Positions 41,475-49,328 of a stretch of DNA of 64,000 nucleotides are shown piece after piece. The stretch's first letter is position 1, and each line of letters opens with the position of its first letter. The position numbers and the translations under genes were made by a program. The notes below the pieces were generated by a model. That model saw only the letters and a list, made by a program, of their open reading frames with translations. It was not told where the DNA came from and did no database searches. This stretch comes from Micromonospora andamanensis (GTDB lineage: Bacteria > Actinomycetota > Actinomycetes > Mycobacteriales > Micromonosporaceae): positions 1 through 64,000 of the forward strand of contig NZ_BOOZ01000036.1 in NCBI RefSeq assembly GCF_016863495.1, written 5' to 3'.

Positions 41475-41921
41475 ATGGACTCCCGCGACGAACCCGACGA
41501 GCGGCACCGGCGACCGCCCGGAGTGAGCGACGACACGGTGGCCGCCCTCGGCAAGCTCAGCGAGGCCCTGGAGTGCGTGGAACGCGCCCGTGGGCAGCTC
41601 TACTCGCTGCACCAGCTCATCGGGCACGCCGACCTGATGCTCGACGACGCGGTACGGATGTTCCGCGACGCCGGCCACCCCGAGATCGCCCACCGCATCG
41701 CCGACGAGCTGGTGGGTCGCAACGTCATCGCCGGCCGGTGGACATTCCAGATCGTCGAGGACTTCGACGACGGCTACCATGCGCTGTTCCGCGACGTGGA
41801 ACGGTCGGCACGCGAGCAGCTGGTCGGTGGTCGACGGCACCTCTACGAGGCGGAGATGAAGGAGCGCCGCCGGACGCACGGGCGGTCAGGCCACGAGGTG
41901 CGTCCGGCCGGCGAACCGTGA
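41475..41921 (+). CDS. Conserved hypothetical helical protein
   Basis: A 148-residue soluble, charged, mostly helical protein. The central stretch ALECVERARGQLYSLHQLIGHADLMLDDAVRMFRDAGHPEIAHRIADELVGRNVIAGRWTFQIVEDFDDGYHALF is well-formed and looks like a conserved actinobacterial family, but I cannot name it. AGGAGGT lies five bases before ATG 41475. It lies at the edge of the stress-gene island and has no clear SigB-type promoter. Confidence 0.72.
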   Translation: MDSRDEPDERHRRPPGVSDDTVAALGKLSEALECVERARGQLYSLHQLIGHADLMLDDAVRMFRDAGHPEIAHRIADELVGRNVIAGRWTFQIVEDFDDGYHALFRDVERSAREQLVGGRRHLYEAEMKERRRTHGRSGHEVRPAGEP

Positions 41922-41954
41922 CGCCTCGGCTCAGCCGAGGACTTCGGGCAGCCT

Positions 41955-42167
41955 CTACTCGGAGGAACGTACGTCCGCCGGGCGACGACGCGCGGCGTCG
42001 TCGGCGATGATCACGGTCGCCACCATCAGCGCGACGCAGAGGCTGAACAGCCATGAGCTGTCGTCGACCAGCCTGGCGGAAACGGGCGCCTGGACGGCGG
42101 CGAGGAGAAAGCCGAGCCATGCCAGGCGGCGCTGACGCGTGGAGAGGAAGCCGGAGCCCTGATGCAT
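41955..42167 (-). CDS. Small two-helix membrane protein
   Basis: A 70-residue protein with two hydrophobic helices (RLAWLGFLLAAVQAPVSA and WLFSLCVALMVATVIIA), then a basic tail. I start at the ATG encoding MHQGSGFLSTRQ; the open frame upstream is not hydrophobic and overlaps other features. The ribosome site is weak. The family is unknown. Confidence 0.55.
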   Translation of the reverse strand: MHQGSGFLSTRQRRLAWLGFLLAAVQAPVSARLVDDSSWLFSLCVALMVATVIIADDAARRRPADVRSSE

Positions 42168-42336
42168 TCCGAAAGTCTTGCGCGCGATGCGGCCATTGCC
42201 GTCAGCCGAACGGCCGATTCTGGCTGAGCTGTCCGAATTCACCGTCCGTTCGGCGGACCCGTCGGGGCTGGCCGGCGCGGCGTTCCGGGTACGAGCGCGA
42301 AGCGCGGCACGAGCCGGAACGTACCCGGAGATGGTG

Positions 42337-42594
42337 TCAGAGAGTGTCCGGACCGGTGCGTCCGGTGGTGGACGGACGGTAGGCCCGGTCGGGGTCGGTG
42401 GGTTCACGGCCGGTGCCGGGCACCTCGCCGCCCCGGTCCGCCGCCTCGGGGCCGTGCCCGAAGGCGGCTTCCTCTCCGGCGTCGTTGCCCGTCACGTCGT
42501 CGGCCTGCCCGTCGAGCGTGGACCTGGCGACGGCCCGGTCCAGTTCCTCAAGCGGGAGTCGTTCCTCGTTACGCCACGTCCTGTCGTCGGTCAT
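42337..42594 (-). CDS. Small acidic disordered protein under a SigB-type promoter
   Basis: An 85-residue hydrophilic protein starting MTDDRTWRNEERLPLEELDRAVARSTLDGQ; the rest is Gly/Asp/Glu/Pro-rich and likely disordered. A perfect GTTT-N15-GGGTA promoter lies at 42605-42628, its -10 element ending ten bases before the ATG. This gives good reason to accept this small gene and its start at 42594 rather than 42633. It is likely stress-induced; molecular role unknown. Confidence 0.62.
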   Translation of the reverse strand: MTDDRTWRNEERLPLEELDRAVARSTLDGQADDVTGNDAGEEAAFGHGPEAADRGGEVPGTGREPTDPDRAYRPSTTGRTGPDTL

Positions 42595-42604
42595 GCCTTC
42601 GCGG

Positions 42605-42628
42605 TACCCCGGCCCGGTCGTCGCAAAC
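42605..42628 (-). promoter_or_regulatory. SigB/SigF-type promoter
   Basis: On the minus strand GTTT (42628-42625), a 15-base spacer, GGGTA (42609-42605). The ATG of the small acidic protein begins ten bases later, so the transcript would be leaderless or nearly so. Confidence 0.75.
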
Positions 42629-42728
42629 GACACCTTCCCAGGCGGCGGGTGACCGTCCGGCGGTGGCGGGCGCGACGCGACGACGGCCGCCGGCGGACCC
42701 GGCGGCCGTGGAAGATCTCATCGCGGGA

Positions 42729-43190
42729 TCAGGGCTGGGGACGGTCGACCTGCCCGCGCCACGCACCGGTCTCCTGGCCACGTCGCTCGATGAACGTCTT
42801 GAACCGTTGCAGGTCTCCCTTTGCCCGGCGGTCGACCACGCCCAGCTTGTCGCCGGCCTGCTCGATCACGCCGTGCGGGTCGAACTCCAACTGGAGGCTG
42901 ACTCGGCTGTTGTTCTCGTCCAGCCGGTGGAAGGTGACCACCCCGGCGTGCTGGGTGCCGCCGGTCGAGCGCCAGGCCACCCGCTCGTCGGGCAACTGCT
43001 CGGTGATCTCGGCGTCGAACTCGCGCTTGACCCCGGCGATCTCCACGGTCCAGTGGGTCATCGTGTCGGAGACTTGGCGAATCTCCTGCACACCCTCCAT
43101 GAACTGCGGAAACTCCTCGAACTGAGTCCACTGGTCGTACGCCGTCCGGACCGGGACGGCCACGTCGACATGCTGCGTCACGCCACTCAT
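42729..43190 (-). CDS. SRPBCC-family (polyketide cyclase-like) protein
   Basis: A 153-residue START/Bet v1-like fold protein. It opens with SGVTQHVDVAVPVRTAYDQWTQFEEFPQFMEGVQEI, a typical SRPBCC start, followed by EIAGVKREFDAEITEQLPDERVAWRS and a C-terminal amphipathic helix. These bind hydrophobic ligands; no specific role is known for this stress-associated group. ATG 43190 has GGAGAGGA upstream. It is 48 bases downstream of the DUF2795 gene, probably in one SigB-type operon. Confidence 0.85.
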   Translation of the reverse strand: MSGVTQHVDVAVPVRTAYDQWTQFEEFPQFMEGVQEIRQVSDTMTHWTVEIAGVKREFDAEITEQLPDERVAWRSTGGTQHAGVVTFHRLDENNSRVSLQLEFDPHGVIEQAGDKLGVVDRRAKGDLQRFKTFIERRGQETGAWRGQVDRPQP

Positions 43191-43238
43191 CGTTGTCCTC
43201 TCCTGCGCTCGGTGCGGTTGCGGACCGGTCCGGTCCAC

Positions 43239-43655
43239 CTACCAGCGCGTCGTCTCGTTGGTATGGCCGAGCGCCGCCCAGACCTCGGACACCGTCTGGT
43301 ACCGGGTGTCCTCGGGCAGGCGCTCCAACGCCGCCAGCACATCGTCGGGGGCCTCGTTCGCGCGGGCGTTGGCGAGCAGTGCGGCCCGGTCACCGGGCAG
43401 GGCGGTCATGGTGATGAACCGTCCCAGCCGGCTACGTGCCTCGACGTCCTCGGAGGTCATGCCCTGTGGAGAGCCGCTGCGCAGGTCGCCGCCGGGCGCC
43501 GTGGTGGCCTCCGGCTGGTCCTCGCCCGCAGGCTCCGGGACGCGGAACTCGTCGACCCGCGAACCACCGGTCCCCGGCCCCTGCACGAGGCCGCTGACCT
43601 CCTGACTCATCTGGTCGTCGACCCTGGGTGAGTGCTTGCTGCTGCCGCGATCCAT
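43239..43655 (-). CDS. DUF2795 domain protein
   Basis: A 138-residue protein with a disordered N-terminal half and a C-terminal DUF2795 domain (about 75-135; TALPGDRAALLANARANEAPDDVLAALERLPEDTRYQTVSEVWAALG). This small helical domain is common in actinobacterial stress genes; its function is unknown. A perfect SigB-type promoter ends 11 bases before the ATG, suggesting a near-leaderless transcript. It is probably cotranscribed with the SRPBCC gene. Confidence 0.85.
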   Translation of the reverse strand: MDRGSSKHSPRVDDQMSQEVSGLVQGPGTGGSRVDEFRVPEPAGEDQPEATTAPGGDLRSGSPQGMTSEDVEARSRLGRFITMTALPGDRAALLANARANEAPDDVLAALERLPEDTRYQTVSEVWAALGHTNETTRW

Positions 43656-43666
43656 GTCTTCTGCGC

Positions 43667-43690
43667 TACCCGGCGGGACGGGGGGTAAAC
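43667..43690 (-). promoter_or_regulatory. SigB/SigF-type promoter of the DUF2795 operon
   Basis: On the minus strand GTTT (43690-43687), a 15-base spacer, and GGGTA (43671-43667), exactly consensus. Eleven bases separate the -10 element from the ATG at 43655. Confidence 0.8.
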
Positions 43691-43700
43691 CGGCAACCGG

Positions 43701-44678
43701 TCACCTGTCGGCCGGGGACCGGGGTGGCAGGACCGGGTCGTCGGCGTCTTCCCGGCCGGACTGGAGCACCCGTCCCCGCTGGAGTTCGGCGTTGATCTGG
43801 ACACCGAGCATGAGCGCGGAATTGGACAGGTAGAGCCAGACCAGGAACGCGATCACCGCACCGAGGCTGCCGTACGTGGTGTCGTAGGAGCCGAAGTTCG
43901 CCACGTACAGCCCGAAGCCGAAGGAACCGAGCGCCCAGGCGGTCAGGGCCACCATCCCGCCCGGGGTGAGCCAGCGGAACCGTGGCTGGCGTACGTTCGG
44001 CGCGACCCAGAACATCAGGGACATCAACAGCATCGCGATCAACGCGAGCGCCGGCCACTTGGCCACGGCCCACGCGGTGCGCGCCGCGCCACCGGCCCCG
44101 ACCAGGTCACCGACCGCGTCGGCGACCGGGCCACTGACGATCAGACCGGCGGCCACGGTGGCGAGCAGCACCAACGACAGGGCGGCCAGCCCGATCTGCA
44201 TCGGACGCAGCTTCCAGACGGGTCGTCCCTCGACCACGCCGTATATCGCGTTCGAGGCCCGGGTGAACGAGGCGATGAAGTTCGAGGCCGACCAGAGCGC
44301 GCCGAGCAGACCGAAGCTGAGCAACACTCCGGCGGAGCTGTTCTGGCTCACCACCTCGCGGACCACACCGACGAAGCTCTCGTTCGCCACCACCGAGCCG
44401 GCACCCACGTCCCGGGCCAGGTCGAGCACCGTGTCGACGGTGCGTTCCCCGTCGGAGACCAGACCGACCAGGGCCACCACCACGACCGTGGAGGGGAACA
44501 ACGCAAGCACCCCGTAGTAGGTGAGGGCGGCGGCCCAGTCCGTGCAGTTGTCGCTCAGGTAGTTGCGTCCGGCGCGGACCAGCACGCCGCGCCAGGTCCG
44601 CCAGCGGAGCTGGCGTATCCCGGGGAGTCGCGGCACCGGCGGGTCGGCCGACGGGGCGTCGGGGTTCGTCGTCGTCAT
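43701..44678 (-). CDS. YihY/virulence factor BrkB family membrane protein
   Basis: A 325-residue membrane protein with about six helices. Family signatures are LSDNCTDWAAALTYYGVLALFPSTVVVVAL near the N-terminus, GVLLSFGLLGALWSASNFIASFTRASNAIYGVVEGRPVWKLR, and the C-terminal GSYDTTYGSLGAVIAFLVWLYLSNSALMLGVQINAEL. The function is not established (once called RNase BN, incorrectly). ATG 44678 has AGGAG five bases upstream. A SigB-type promoter 53 bases upstream, inside a divergent pair, suggests stress induction. Confidence 0.9.
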   Translation of the reverse strand: MTTTNPDAPSADPPVPRLPGIRQLRWRTWRGVLVRAGRNYLSDNCTDWAAALTYYGVLALFPSTVVVVALVGLVSDGERTVDTVLDLARDVGAGSVVANESFVGVVREVVSQNSSAGVLLSFGLLGALWSASNFIASFTRASNAIYGVVEGRPVWKLRPMQIGLAALSLVLLATVAAGLIVSGPVADAVGDLVGAGGAARTAWAVAKWPALALIAMLLMSLMFWVAPNVRQPRFRWLTPGGMVALTAWALGSFGFGLYVANFGSYDTTYGSLGAVIAFLVWLYLSNSALMLGVQINAELQRGRVLQSGREDADDPVLPPRSPADR

Positions 44679-44730
44679 CACCGCTCCTGGGACACGGCGG
44701 GCACCTGCGGCTCGTCGATGGCCCCGGCGG

Positions 44731-44755
44731 TACCCGGCCCCGCCCGGCGGCAAAC
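44731..44755 (-). promoter_or_regulatory. SigB/SigF-type promoter facing the YihY gene
   Basis: On the minus strand GTTT (44755-44752), a 16-base spacer and GGGTA (44735-44731). It shares a 30-base perfect palindrome with the opposite-facing promoter at 44764. Confidence 0.65.
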
Positions 44756-44774
44756 GCCGCGGCGTTTGCCGCCG
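44745..44774. repeat. 30-bp perfect palindrome holding two -35 elements
   Basis: The core GGCAAACGCCGCGGCGTTTG is part of a fully symmetric 30-base sequence. Its AAAC and GTTT halves serve as -35 boxes of the two divergent SigB-type promoters. It might also bind a regulator. Confidence 0.8.
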
Positions 44775-44787
44775 CCGCACGGGGGTA
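44764..44787 (+). promoter_or_regulatory. SigB/SigF-type promoter of the ChaB gene
   Basis: GTTT (44764-44767), a 15-base spacer, GGGTA (44783-44787); exact consensus. The ChaB ATG follows 38 bases later and has its own ribosome site. Confidence 0.8.
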
Positions 44788-44825
44788 CGCCAATCCGAAT
44801 CACCCGCAGACGGAGGAGGATCGAG

Positions 44826-45227
44826 ATGCCCGGGCGCGAGGTACTGCCCAGCACGCTGCGGCGCTCCCCGGAGAAGGCCCAGCGCACCTGGGAGAAGACG
44901 CACGATTCCGCGGTCGAGACCTACGGCGAGGGCGAGCGGGCGCACCGCACCGCGTTCGCCGCCGTCAAGCATGAGTTCGAGAAGGTCGGCGACCACTGGG
45001 AGCCGAAGGGTCGCAAGGGCCCCAGCGACGAGCAGGCCGCCGGTGGTGGCCCGGCCCGGCGGGCACCGACCGCCGGAGGGGTGGACGCGAACGCCCCCAA
45101 GGAGCACCTCCTGGGGGTGGCCCGCGAACTGGACGTGCCGGGCCGGTCGAGCATGACCAAGCCGGAGCTGGTCAGGGCCATCCAGAAGGCCAACGACCGG
45201 GAGACCCGCAAGGCGCGTGGCGGCTGA
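44826..45227 (+). CDS. ChaB-domain protein with Rho-N/SAP-like tail
   Basis: A 133-residue charged protein. The N-terminal ChaB domain (about 1-65) reads LPSTLRRSPEKAQRTWEKTHDSAVETYGEGERAHRTAFAAVKHEFEKVGDHWEPKG. The C-terminal 40 residues (EHLLGVARELDVPGRSSMTKPELVRAIQKAN) look like a Rho-termination-factor N-terminal/SAP-like nucleic-acid-binding helix pair. ChaB was first linked to cation transport regulation in E. coli; in actinomycetes it often occurs in SigB-type regulons. GGAGGA precedes ATG 44826. Confidence 0.87.
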   Translation: MPGREVLPSTLRRSPEKAQRTWEKTHDSAVETYGEGERAHRTAFAAVKHEFEKVGDHWEPKGRKGPSDEQAAGGGPARRAPTAGGVDANAPKEHLLGVARELDVPGRSSMTKPELVRAIQKANDRETRKARGG

Positions 45228-45330
45228 CCACGTCGCCGTTGCCCGGGGCCCGACCGGCGTACCCGCCGGGCCGGGCCCCACGGCTCACCTGGTCGCTGCC
45301 GATCGCGGTGGCCGCCGGGTCGGCAGCGGT

Positions 45331-46764
45331 TCACCAGTGGCCGCCGCCGGGTGCCTGGATGTGCACCGCCTTGGTGACTGTGAACTCGTCGAGCAGTTCC
45401 GGCCCGTAGCCGAAGCCCTGGCCGCTGCTCCGGCGCGGGTGCGCGGCGCCGGCCGGCGCGCCACCGAATACCGAGTTCACCTTGACGGTGCCGACCGGCA
45501 GCTCCCGCCAGGCCCGCTGGGCGTGGCTCATCGACCCGGTCAGCACCGTCGCGGCCAGCCCGTACGGCGAGTCGGCCGCGCACTTCAACGCCTCGGAGAA
45601 CGAGTCGACCACCACCACGGCGGCGACCGGGCCGAACGTCTCCTCGCGGATCAACGTCAGGTCGTGTCGGCAGTTGTCGACGACAGTCGCGGGATAGAAG
45701 GCCCCCGGCCCCTCCGGCAGGGTGCCGCCGGTGCGCAGTCGGGCACCGTCGGCCACCGCCGCGATCACCTGCCCGTGCACGTGGTCGCGGTGCCGTCGGT
45801 CGACGAGCGGGCCGAGTTGGGTGTCCGGGTCCCGCCCCGGTCCGACGCGCAACGCGGCGGCCCGCTCGACGAGCGCCTCCACCACGTCCTCGGCGACGTC
45901 GCGGTGAGCGTAGATCCGCTCCACCGCGACACAGATCTGGCCCGCGTTGCCGAAGGCGCCCAGAGCGGCCTCGGTGGCGGCCCAGGTCGGGTCGACGTCG
46001 GCGTCGATGATCAGCGGGTCGCTGCCACCGTTCTCCAGCAGCACCTTGGCGCCGGTGCCGGCCGCCGCCGTGGCGATCGCCCGGCCGGTGGCGCTGGCGC
46101 CCACGTGGGCCACCAGATCCACCTCGGCGGCGGCGAGCGCCGCGCCGGTCGTGGGGTCGCCGCTGAGCAGCGACAGCACCCCGGCCGGCAGGACACTGTC
46201 GAACGCGCGGGCCAGCAGCCACCCGGTCGCCGGGGTGCGCTCGCTGGGCTTGTGCAGCACCACGTTGCCGGTTACCAGGGCCGCGCCGAGCAGTCCGCAG
46301 GACACCGCGACCGGGTCGTTCCACGGCGTGATGACGGCCGTCACGCCATGCGGCTGCGGCGTCATGAAGTCGATGGCGGCGGGGTCGCCGTGCAGCGTAC
46401 GGCCGCCCCGGGCGGGCGCGAGTTCGGCGTACTGGCGCAGGGTGGCGATGCCCGCGTCGACGCCGCCCCGGGCGTCCGCGAGAGGCTTGCCCATCTCCGC
46501 TGTCGTCGCCTCGGCCAGCTCGTCGGCGACCTCGGTGACCGCGTCGGCGATCCGGTGCAGTGCCGCGGCCCGCGCCGCCGGGGGCGTCGCGGCCCACTCC
46601 GGCGCGACTCCCCGGGCCGCCGCCACCGCCTTGTCGACCTCGTCGGCCGTGGCGATCGGCGCGCTGGTCACCTGCCGGCCGTCAGCCGGATCGTGCACCA
46701 GCAACTCGCCGGCCTCCCCGCCGGCACCCCAGACTCCACCGATGAGCTGCGTGACCGTGTACAT
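45331..46764 (-). CDS. Aldehyde dehydrogenase family protein
   Basis: A 477-residue NAD(P)-dependent aldehyde dehydrogenase. It has the PWNDPVAVSCGLLGAALVTGN cofactor region, base Glu in LLENGGSDPLII, nucleophile Cys in NAGQICVAVERIY, and EETFGPVAAVVVVDSF. The substrate is unassigned. The start at 46764 is chosen because a near-consensus promoter (GTTT-N15-GGGCA) ends 11 bases before it; a Met at 46776 overlaps that -10 element. It is divergent from the FAD oxidoreductase at 46834, both driven from one shared promoter region. Confidence 0.88.
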   Translation of the reverse strand: MYTVTQLIGGVWGAGGEAGELLVHDPADGRQVTSAPIATADEVDKAVAAARGVAPEWAATPPAARAAALHRIADAVTEVADELAEATTAEMGKPLADARGGVDAGIATLRQYAELAPARGGRTLHGDPAAIDFMTPQPHGVTAVITPWNDPVAVSCGLLGAALVTGNVVLHKPSERTPATGWLLARAFDSVLPAGVLSLLSGDPTTGAALAAAEVDLVAHVGASATGRAIATAAAGTGAKVLLENGGSDPLIIDADVDPTWAATEAALGAFGNAGQICVAVERIYAHRDVAEDVVEALVERAAALRVGPGRDPDTQLGPLVDRRHRDHVHGQVIAAVADGARLRTGGTLPEGPGAFYPATVVDNCRHDLTLIREETFGPVAAVVVVDSFSEALKCAADSPYGLAATVLTGSMSHAQRAWRELPVGTVKVNSVFGGAPAGAAHPRRSSGQGFGYGPELLDEFTVTKAVHIQAPGGGHW

Positions 46765-46775
46765 GGCGCGCTGCA

Positions 46776-46799
46776 TGCCCGGGCCAGGCCGGGACAAAC
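46776..46799 (-). promoter_or_regulatory. Near-consensus SigB-type promoter (aldehyde dehydrogenase)
   Basis: On the minus strand GTTT (46799-46796), a 15-base spacer, GGGCA (46780-46776), one base off GGGTA. Its -35 adjoins that of the divergent promoter, giving the central palindrome AAACGTTT. Confidence 0.5.
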
Positions 46800-46823
46800 G
46801 TTTCGTCGGGACGACTCGGGGTA
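46800..46823 (+). promoter_or_regulatory. SigB/SigF-type promoter of the FAD oxidoreductase
   Basis: GTTT (46800-46803), a 15-base spacer, GGGTA (46819-46823), exact consensus. The ATG at 46834 is ten bases downstream with no ribosome site, implying a leaderless or nearly leaderless mRNA. Confidence 0.8.
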
Positions 46824-46833
46824 GCGTCCCCGG

Positions 46834-48447
46834 ATGACTTCGCCAGGTTCCCTCGGCACCGAGCGGGCCGACGCCATCGTCGTCGGCGCCGGACACAACG
46901 GCCTGGTCGCCGCGAACCTGCTGGCGGACGCGGGTTGGGACGTGCTGGTGCTGGAGGCGACCGAGGTGCCCGGCGGGGCGGTGCGCTCGGCCGAGGTGAC
47001 CGCCCCCGGCTACCTCAGCGACCTCTTCAGCTCGTTCTACCCGCTCGGCTTCGCCTCACCGGTGCTGCGCGGGCTCGACCTGACCCGGTACGGGCTCACC
47101 TGGCGGCACGCCCCCGACGTGCTGGCCCACCTGTTCCCCGACGACCGGGCCGCGGTGCTCAACCGCGACCCGATGGTCACTGCGGCGTCGCTGGAGACCT
47201 TCGCCCCCGGCGACGGCGAACGCTGGCTGACCGCGTACGAGCAGTGGCAGCAGGTCGCCGACCCGATGATGCAGCTGATCACCACTCCGTTCCCGCCGGT
47301 ACGCGGCGGTCTCGGCCTGCTGCGCCGGCTACGGGTCGGCGGCTCGCTGCGACTGGCCCGGCGGCTGGTGCTGCCGGTGAGCCGGCTCGGTGAGGAACTG
47401 TTCGCAGGTGCCGGCGGGTCGGCGCTGCTGGCCGGTTGCGCCCTGCACACGGATCTGTCCACTGAGGAGGCCGGCTCCGGCGTCTACGGCTGGCTGCTCG
47501 CCATGCTCGGGCAGCAGGTCGGCTGGCCGGTCCCGGAAGGTGGCGCGCAGAAGATCACCGACGCGCTGGTGGCCCGGTTGGCCGAGCGGGGCGGTCGGAT
47601 CCACTACGGCGCCCGGGTGGAGCGGGTGCTCGTCGCCCGGGGCCGGGCGGTGGGCGTCCGCACGGTCGGCGGCACCAACTGGCGGGCCCGGCGCGCCGTG
47701 CTCGCCGACGTGCCCGCGCCCGCGCTGTACCTGGACCTGGTCGGTGCCGCGGCGCTGCCGCCGCGACTGGTGGCCGACCTGGAACACTTCCGCTGGGACG
47801 GCTCGACGCTGAAGGTGGACTGGGCGCTGTCCGCCCCGGTGCCTTGGACCAACGGTCGCCTGTCCAGCGTCGGCACCGTGCACCTGGGGGCGGACCTCAA
47901 CGGGCTCACCGGCTACGCCGCCACGCTGGCCCTGGGCGAGCTGCCACCGGATCCGTTCCTGCTGGTGGGGCAGATGTCGGTGGCGGACCCGAGCCACTCG
48001 CCGCCGGGCACCGAGTCGCTCTGGTCGTACACCCACCTGCCGTTTCGGCGGCACTGGCGAGCCGACGACATCATGGCCCACGTCGAGCGGATGGAGGCGG
48101 TGCTGGAGGCCGCCGCGCCCGGTTTCCGCGCCCTGGTGGTGGGCCGGCAGGTGGCCGGCCCGGCCGAGTTGGAGGAGGCCAACCCGAGCCTGGTCGGCGG
48201 CGCGCTGGGCGGCGGCACCGCCGCCCCCTACCAGCAGTTGTTCCTGCGACCGGTGCCGGGCCTCGGCCGCGCCGACACCCCTGTGGACCGGCTCTTCCTG
48301 GCCAGCTCGTCGGCACACCCCGGCGGCGGGGTGCACGGGGCGCCCGGCGCGAACGCCGCCCGGGCCGCCCTGGCCCGCGACCGGGCCCTCACCGGTGGGT
48401 TGTATCAACGGGCGGTGGCCACTGCCCACCGGGCCGTCTACTCGTGA
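46834..48447 (+). CDS. Phytoene-desaturase-like FAD oxidoreductase (PYROXD2-like)
   Basis: A 537-residue flavoprotein. The N-terminal Rossmann motif is AIVVGAGHNGLVAANLLADAGWDVLVLEATEVPGGAVRS, typical of the CrtI/PYROXD2-like group. The C-terminal LFLASSSAHPGGGVHGAPGANAARAAL is the second family signature. No carotenoid genes are nearby, so a role in pigment synthesis is not supported. It starts immediately after a consensus SigB-type promoter, implying stress induction. The substrate is unknown. Confidence 0.88.
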   Translation: MTSPGSLGTERADAIVVGAGHNGLVAANLLADAGWDVLVLEATEVPGGAVRSAEVTAPGYLSDLFSSFYPLGFASPVLRGLDLTRYGLTWRHAPDVLAHLFPDDRAAVLNRDPMVTAASLETFAPGDGERWLTAYEQWQQVADPMMQLITTPFPPVRGGLGLLRRLRVGGSLRLARRLVLPVSRLGEELFAGAGGSALLAGCALHTDLSTEEAGSGVYGWLLAMLGQQVGWPVPEGGAQKITDALVARLAERGGRIHYGARVERVLVARGRAVGVRTVGGTNWRARRAVLADVPAPALYLDLVGAAALPPRLVADLEHFRWDGSTLKVDWALSAPVPWTNGRLSSVGTVHLGADLNGLTGYAATLALGELPPDPFLLVGQMSVADPSHSPPGTESLWSYTHLPFRRHWRADDIMAHVERMEAVLEAAAPGFRALVVGRQVAGPAELEEANPSLVGGALGGGTAAPYQQLFLRPVPGLGRADTPVDRLFLASSSAHPGGGVHGAPGANAARAALARDRALTGGLYQRAVATAHRAVYS

Positions 48448-48466
48448 CCCGGCCGGGCCGACGGTG

Positions 48467-49234
48467 TCAGGGCGCGATGTTGCGGTGCCGGGTACGGAGC
48501 TTGAACGGCATCAGGGCGCTTTCGATTTTGGTGGCGGTGGTCATCTTCGAGGCGCCGTCGCGCCGCTCCTCGAAGCGGATCGGCACCTCCAGGATGGTGT
48601 GCCCCAGCTTGGTGGCCAGGTAATGCATCTCGACCTGGAAGCTGTAACCGTTTGACTGCACCCGCTCCAGCCCGATGTCGCGCAGCGCGTCGGCCCGCCA
48701 GATCTTGAAACCGGCGGTGAGGTCCCGGATCCGGACCCGCAGCAGCGTGTGCACGTACAGGTTGGCCCAGCCGCTGAGCGCCCGCCGGTACAGCGGCCAG
48801 TTCTCGTCCAGCTCGCCGCCCGGCACGTAGCGTGACCCGATGACCACGCCGGCCTGAGTGGAGAGCAGCGCGCCGAGCATGCCCGGCAACGCTTCCGGCG
48901 GGTGGGACAGGTCGGCGTCCATCTGCGCCACGTATTCGGCGCCGCCGTCGAGGGCCCGGCCGATCCCGTCCACGTACGCCCGGCCGAGACCCTCCTTACC
49001 CGGCCGGTGCACGACCTCCACCCGCTCCGGATGCTCTATGGCGAGCTTGTCCGCGACCTCGCCGGTGCCGTCGGGCGAGTTGTCGTCGGCGACAAGCACC
49101 TTCAGACCTGGTAGTGGCAGCGCGAGGAGGCGTTCGACCAGGACCGGCAGGTTGCCCGCCTCGTTGTAGGTCGGGACCACGACGGTCAGGCGCACGTCCC
49201 GCCACGGCGAGGGCAACTGGACGGGTTCGATCAT
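48467..49234 (-). CDS. Polyprenol-monophosphomannose synthase
   Basis: A 255-residue GT2 enzyme transferring mannose from GDP-mannose to a polyprenyl phosphate, giving a donor for lipoglycans and protein O-mannosylation. Motifs: VVVPTYNEAGNLPVLVERL, VADDNSPDGTGEVAD, the DxD in AQMDADLSHPPEALP, SRYVPGG and LTAGFKIWRADAL, then QVEMHYLATKLGHTILEVPIRFEER. It lacks the membrane domain of the two-part enzymes. I choose the second Met (49234), which has GAGGA eight bases upstream. It lies near the heptose cluster but on the other strand. Confidence 0.9.
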   Translation of the reverse strand: MIEPVQLPSPWRDVRLTVVVPTYNEAGNLPVLVERLLALPLPGLKVLVADDNSPDGTGEVADKLAIEHPERVEVVHRPGKEGLGRAYVDGIGRALDGGAEYVAQMDADLSHPPEALPGMLGALLSTQAGVVIGSRYVPGGELDENWPLYRRALSGWANLYVHTLLRVRIRDLTAGFKIWRADALRDIGLERVQSNGYSFQVEMHYLATKLGHTILEVPIRFEERRDGASKMTTATKIESALMPFKLRTRHRNIAP

Positions 49235-49328
49235 GGGGGACATCCTCGGTCTGCGGACAGGGTTCCCCGAGAGCGTAGCTACTTGTCCCTTCCGGGGTGA
49301 AATGGCTCCCCGGCGTAGTGCCCCGCGA

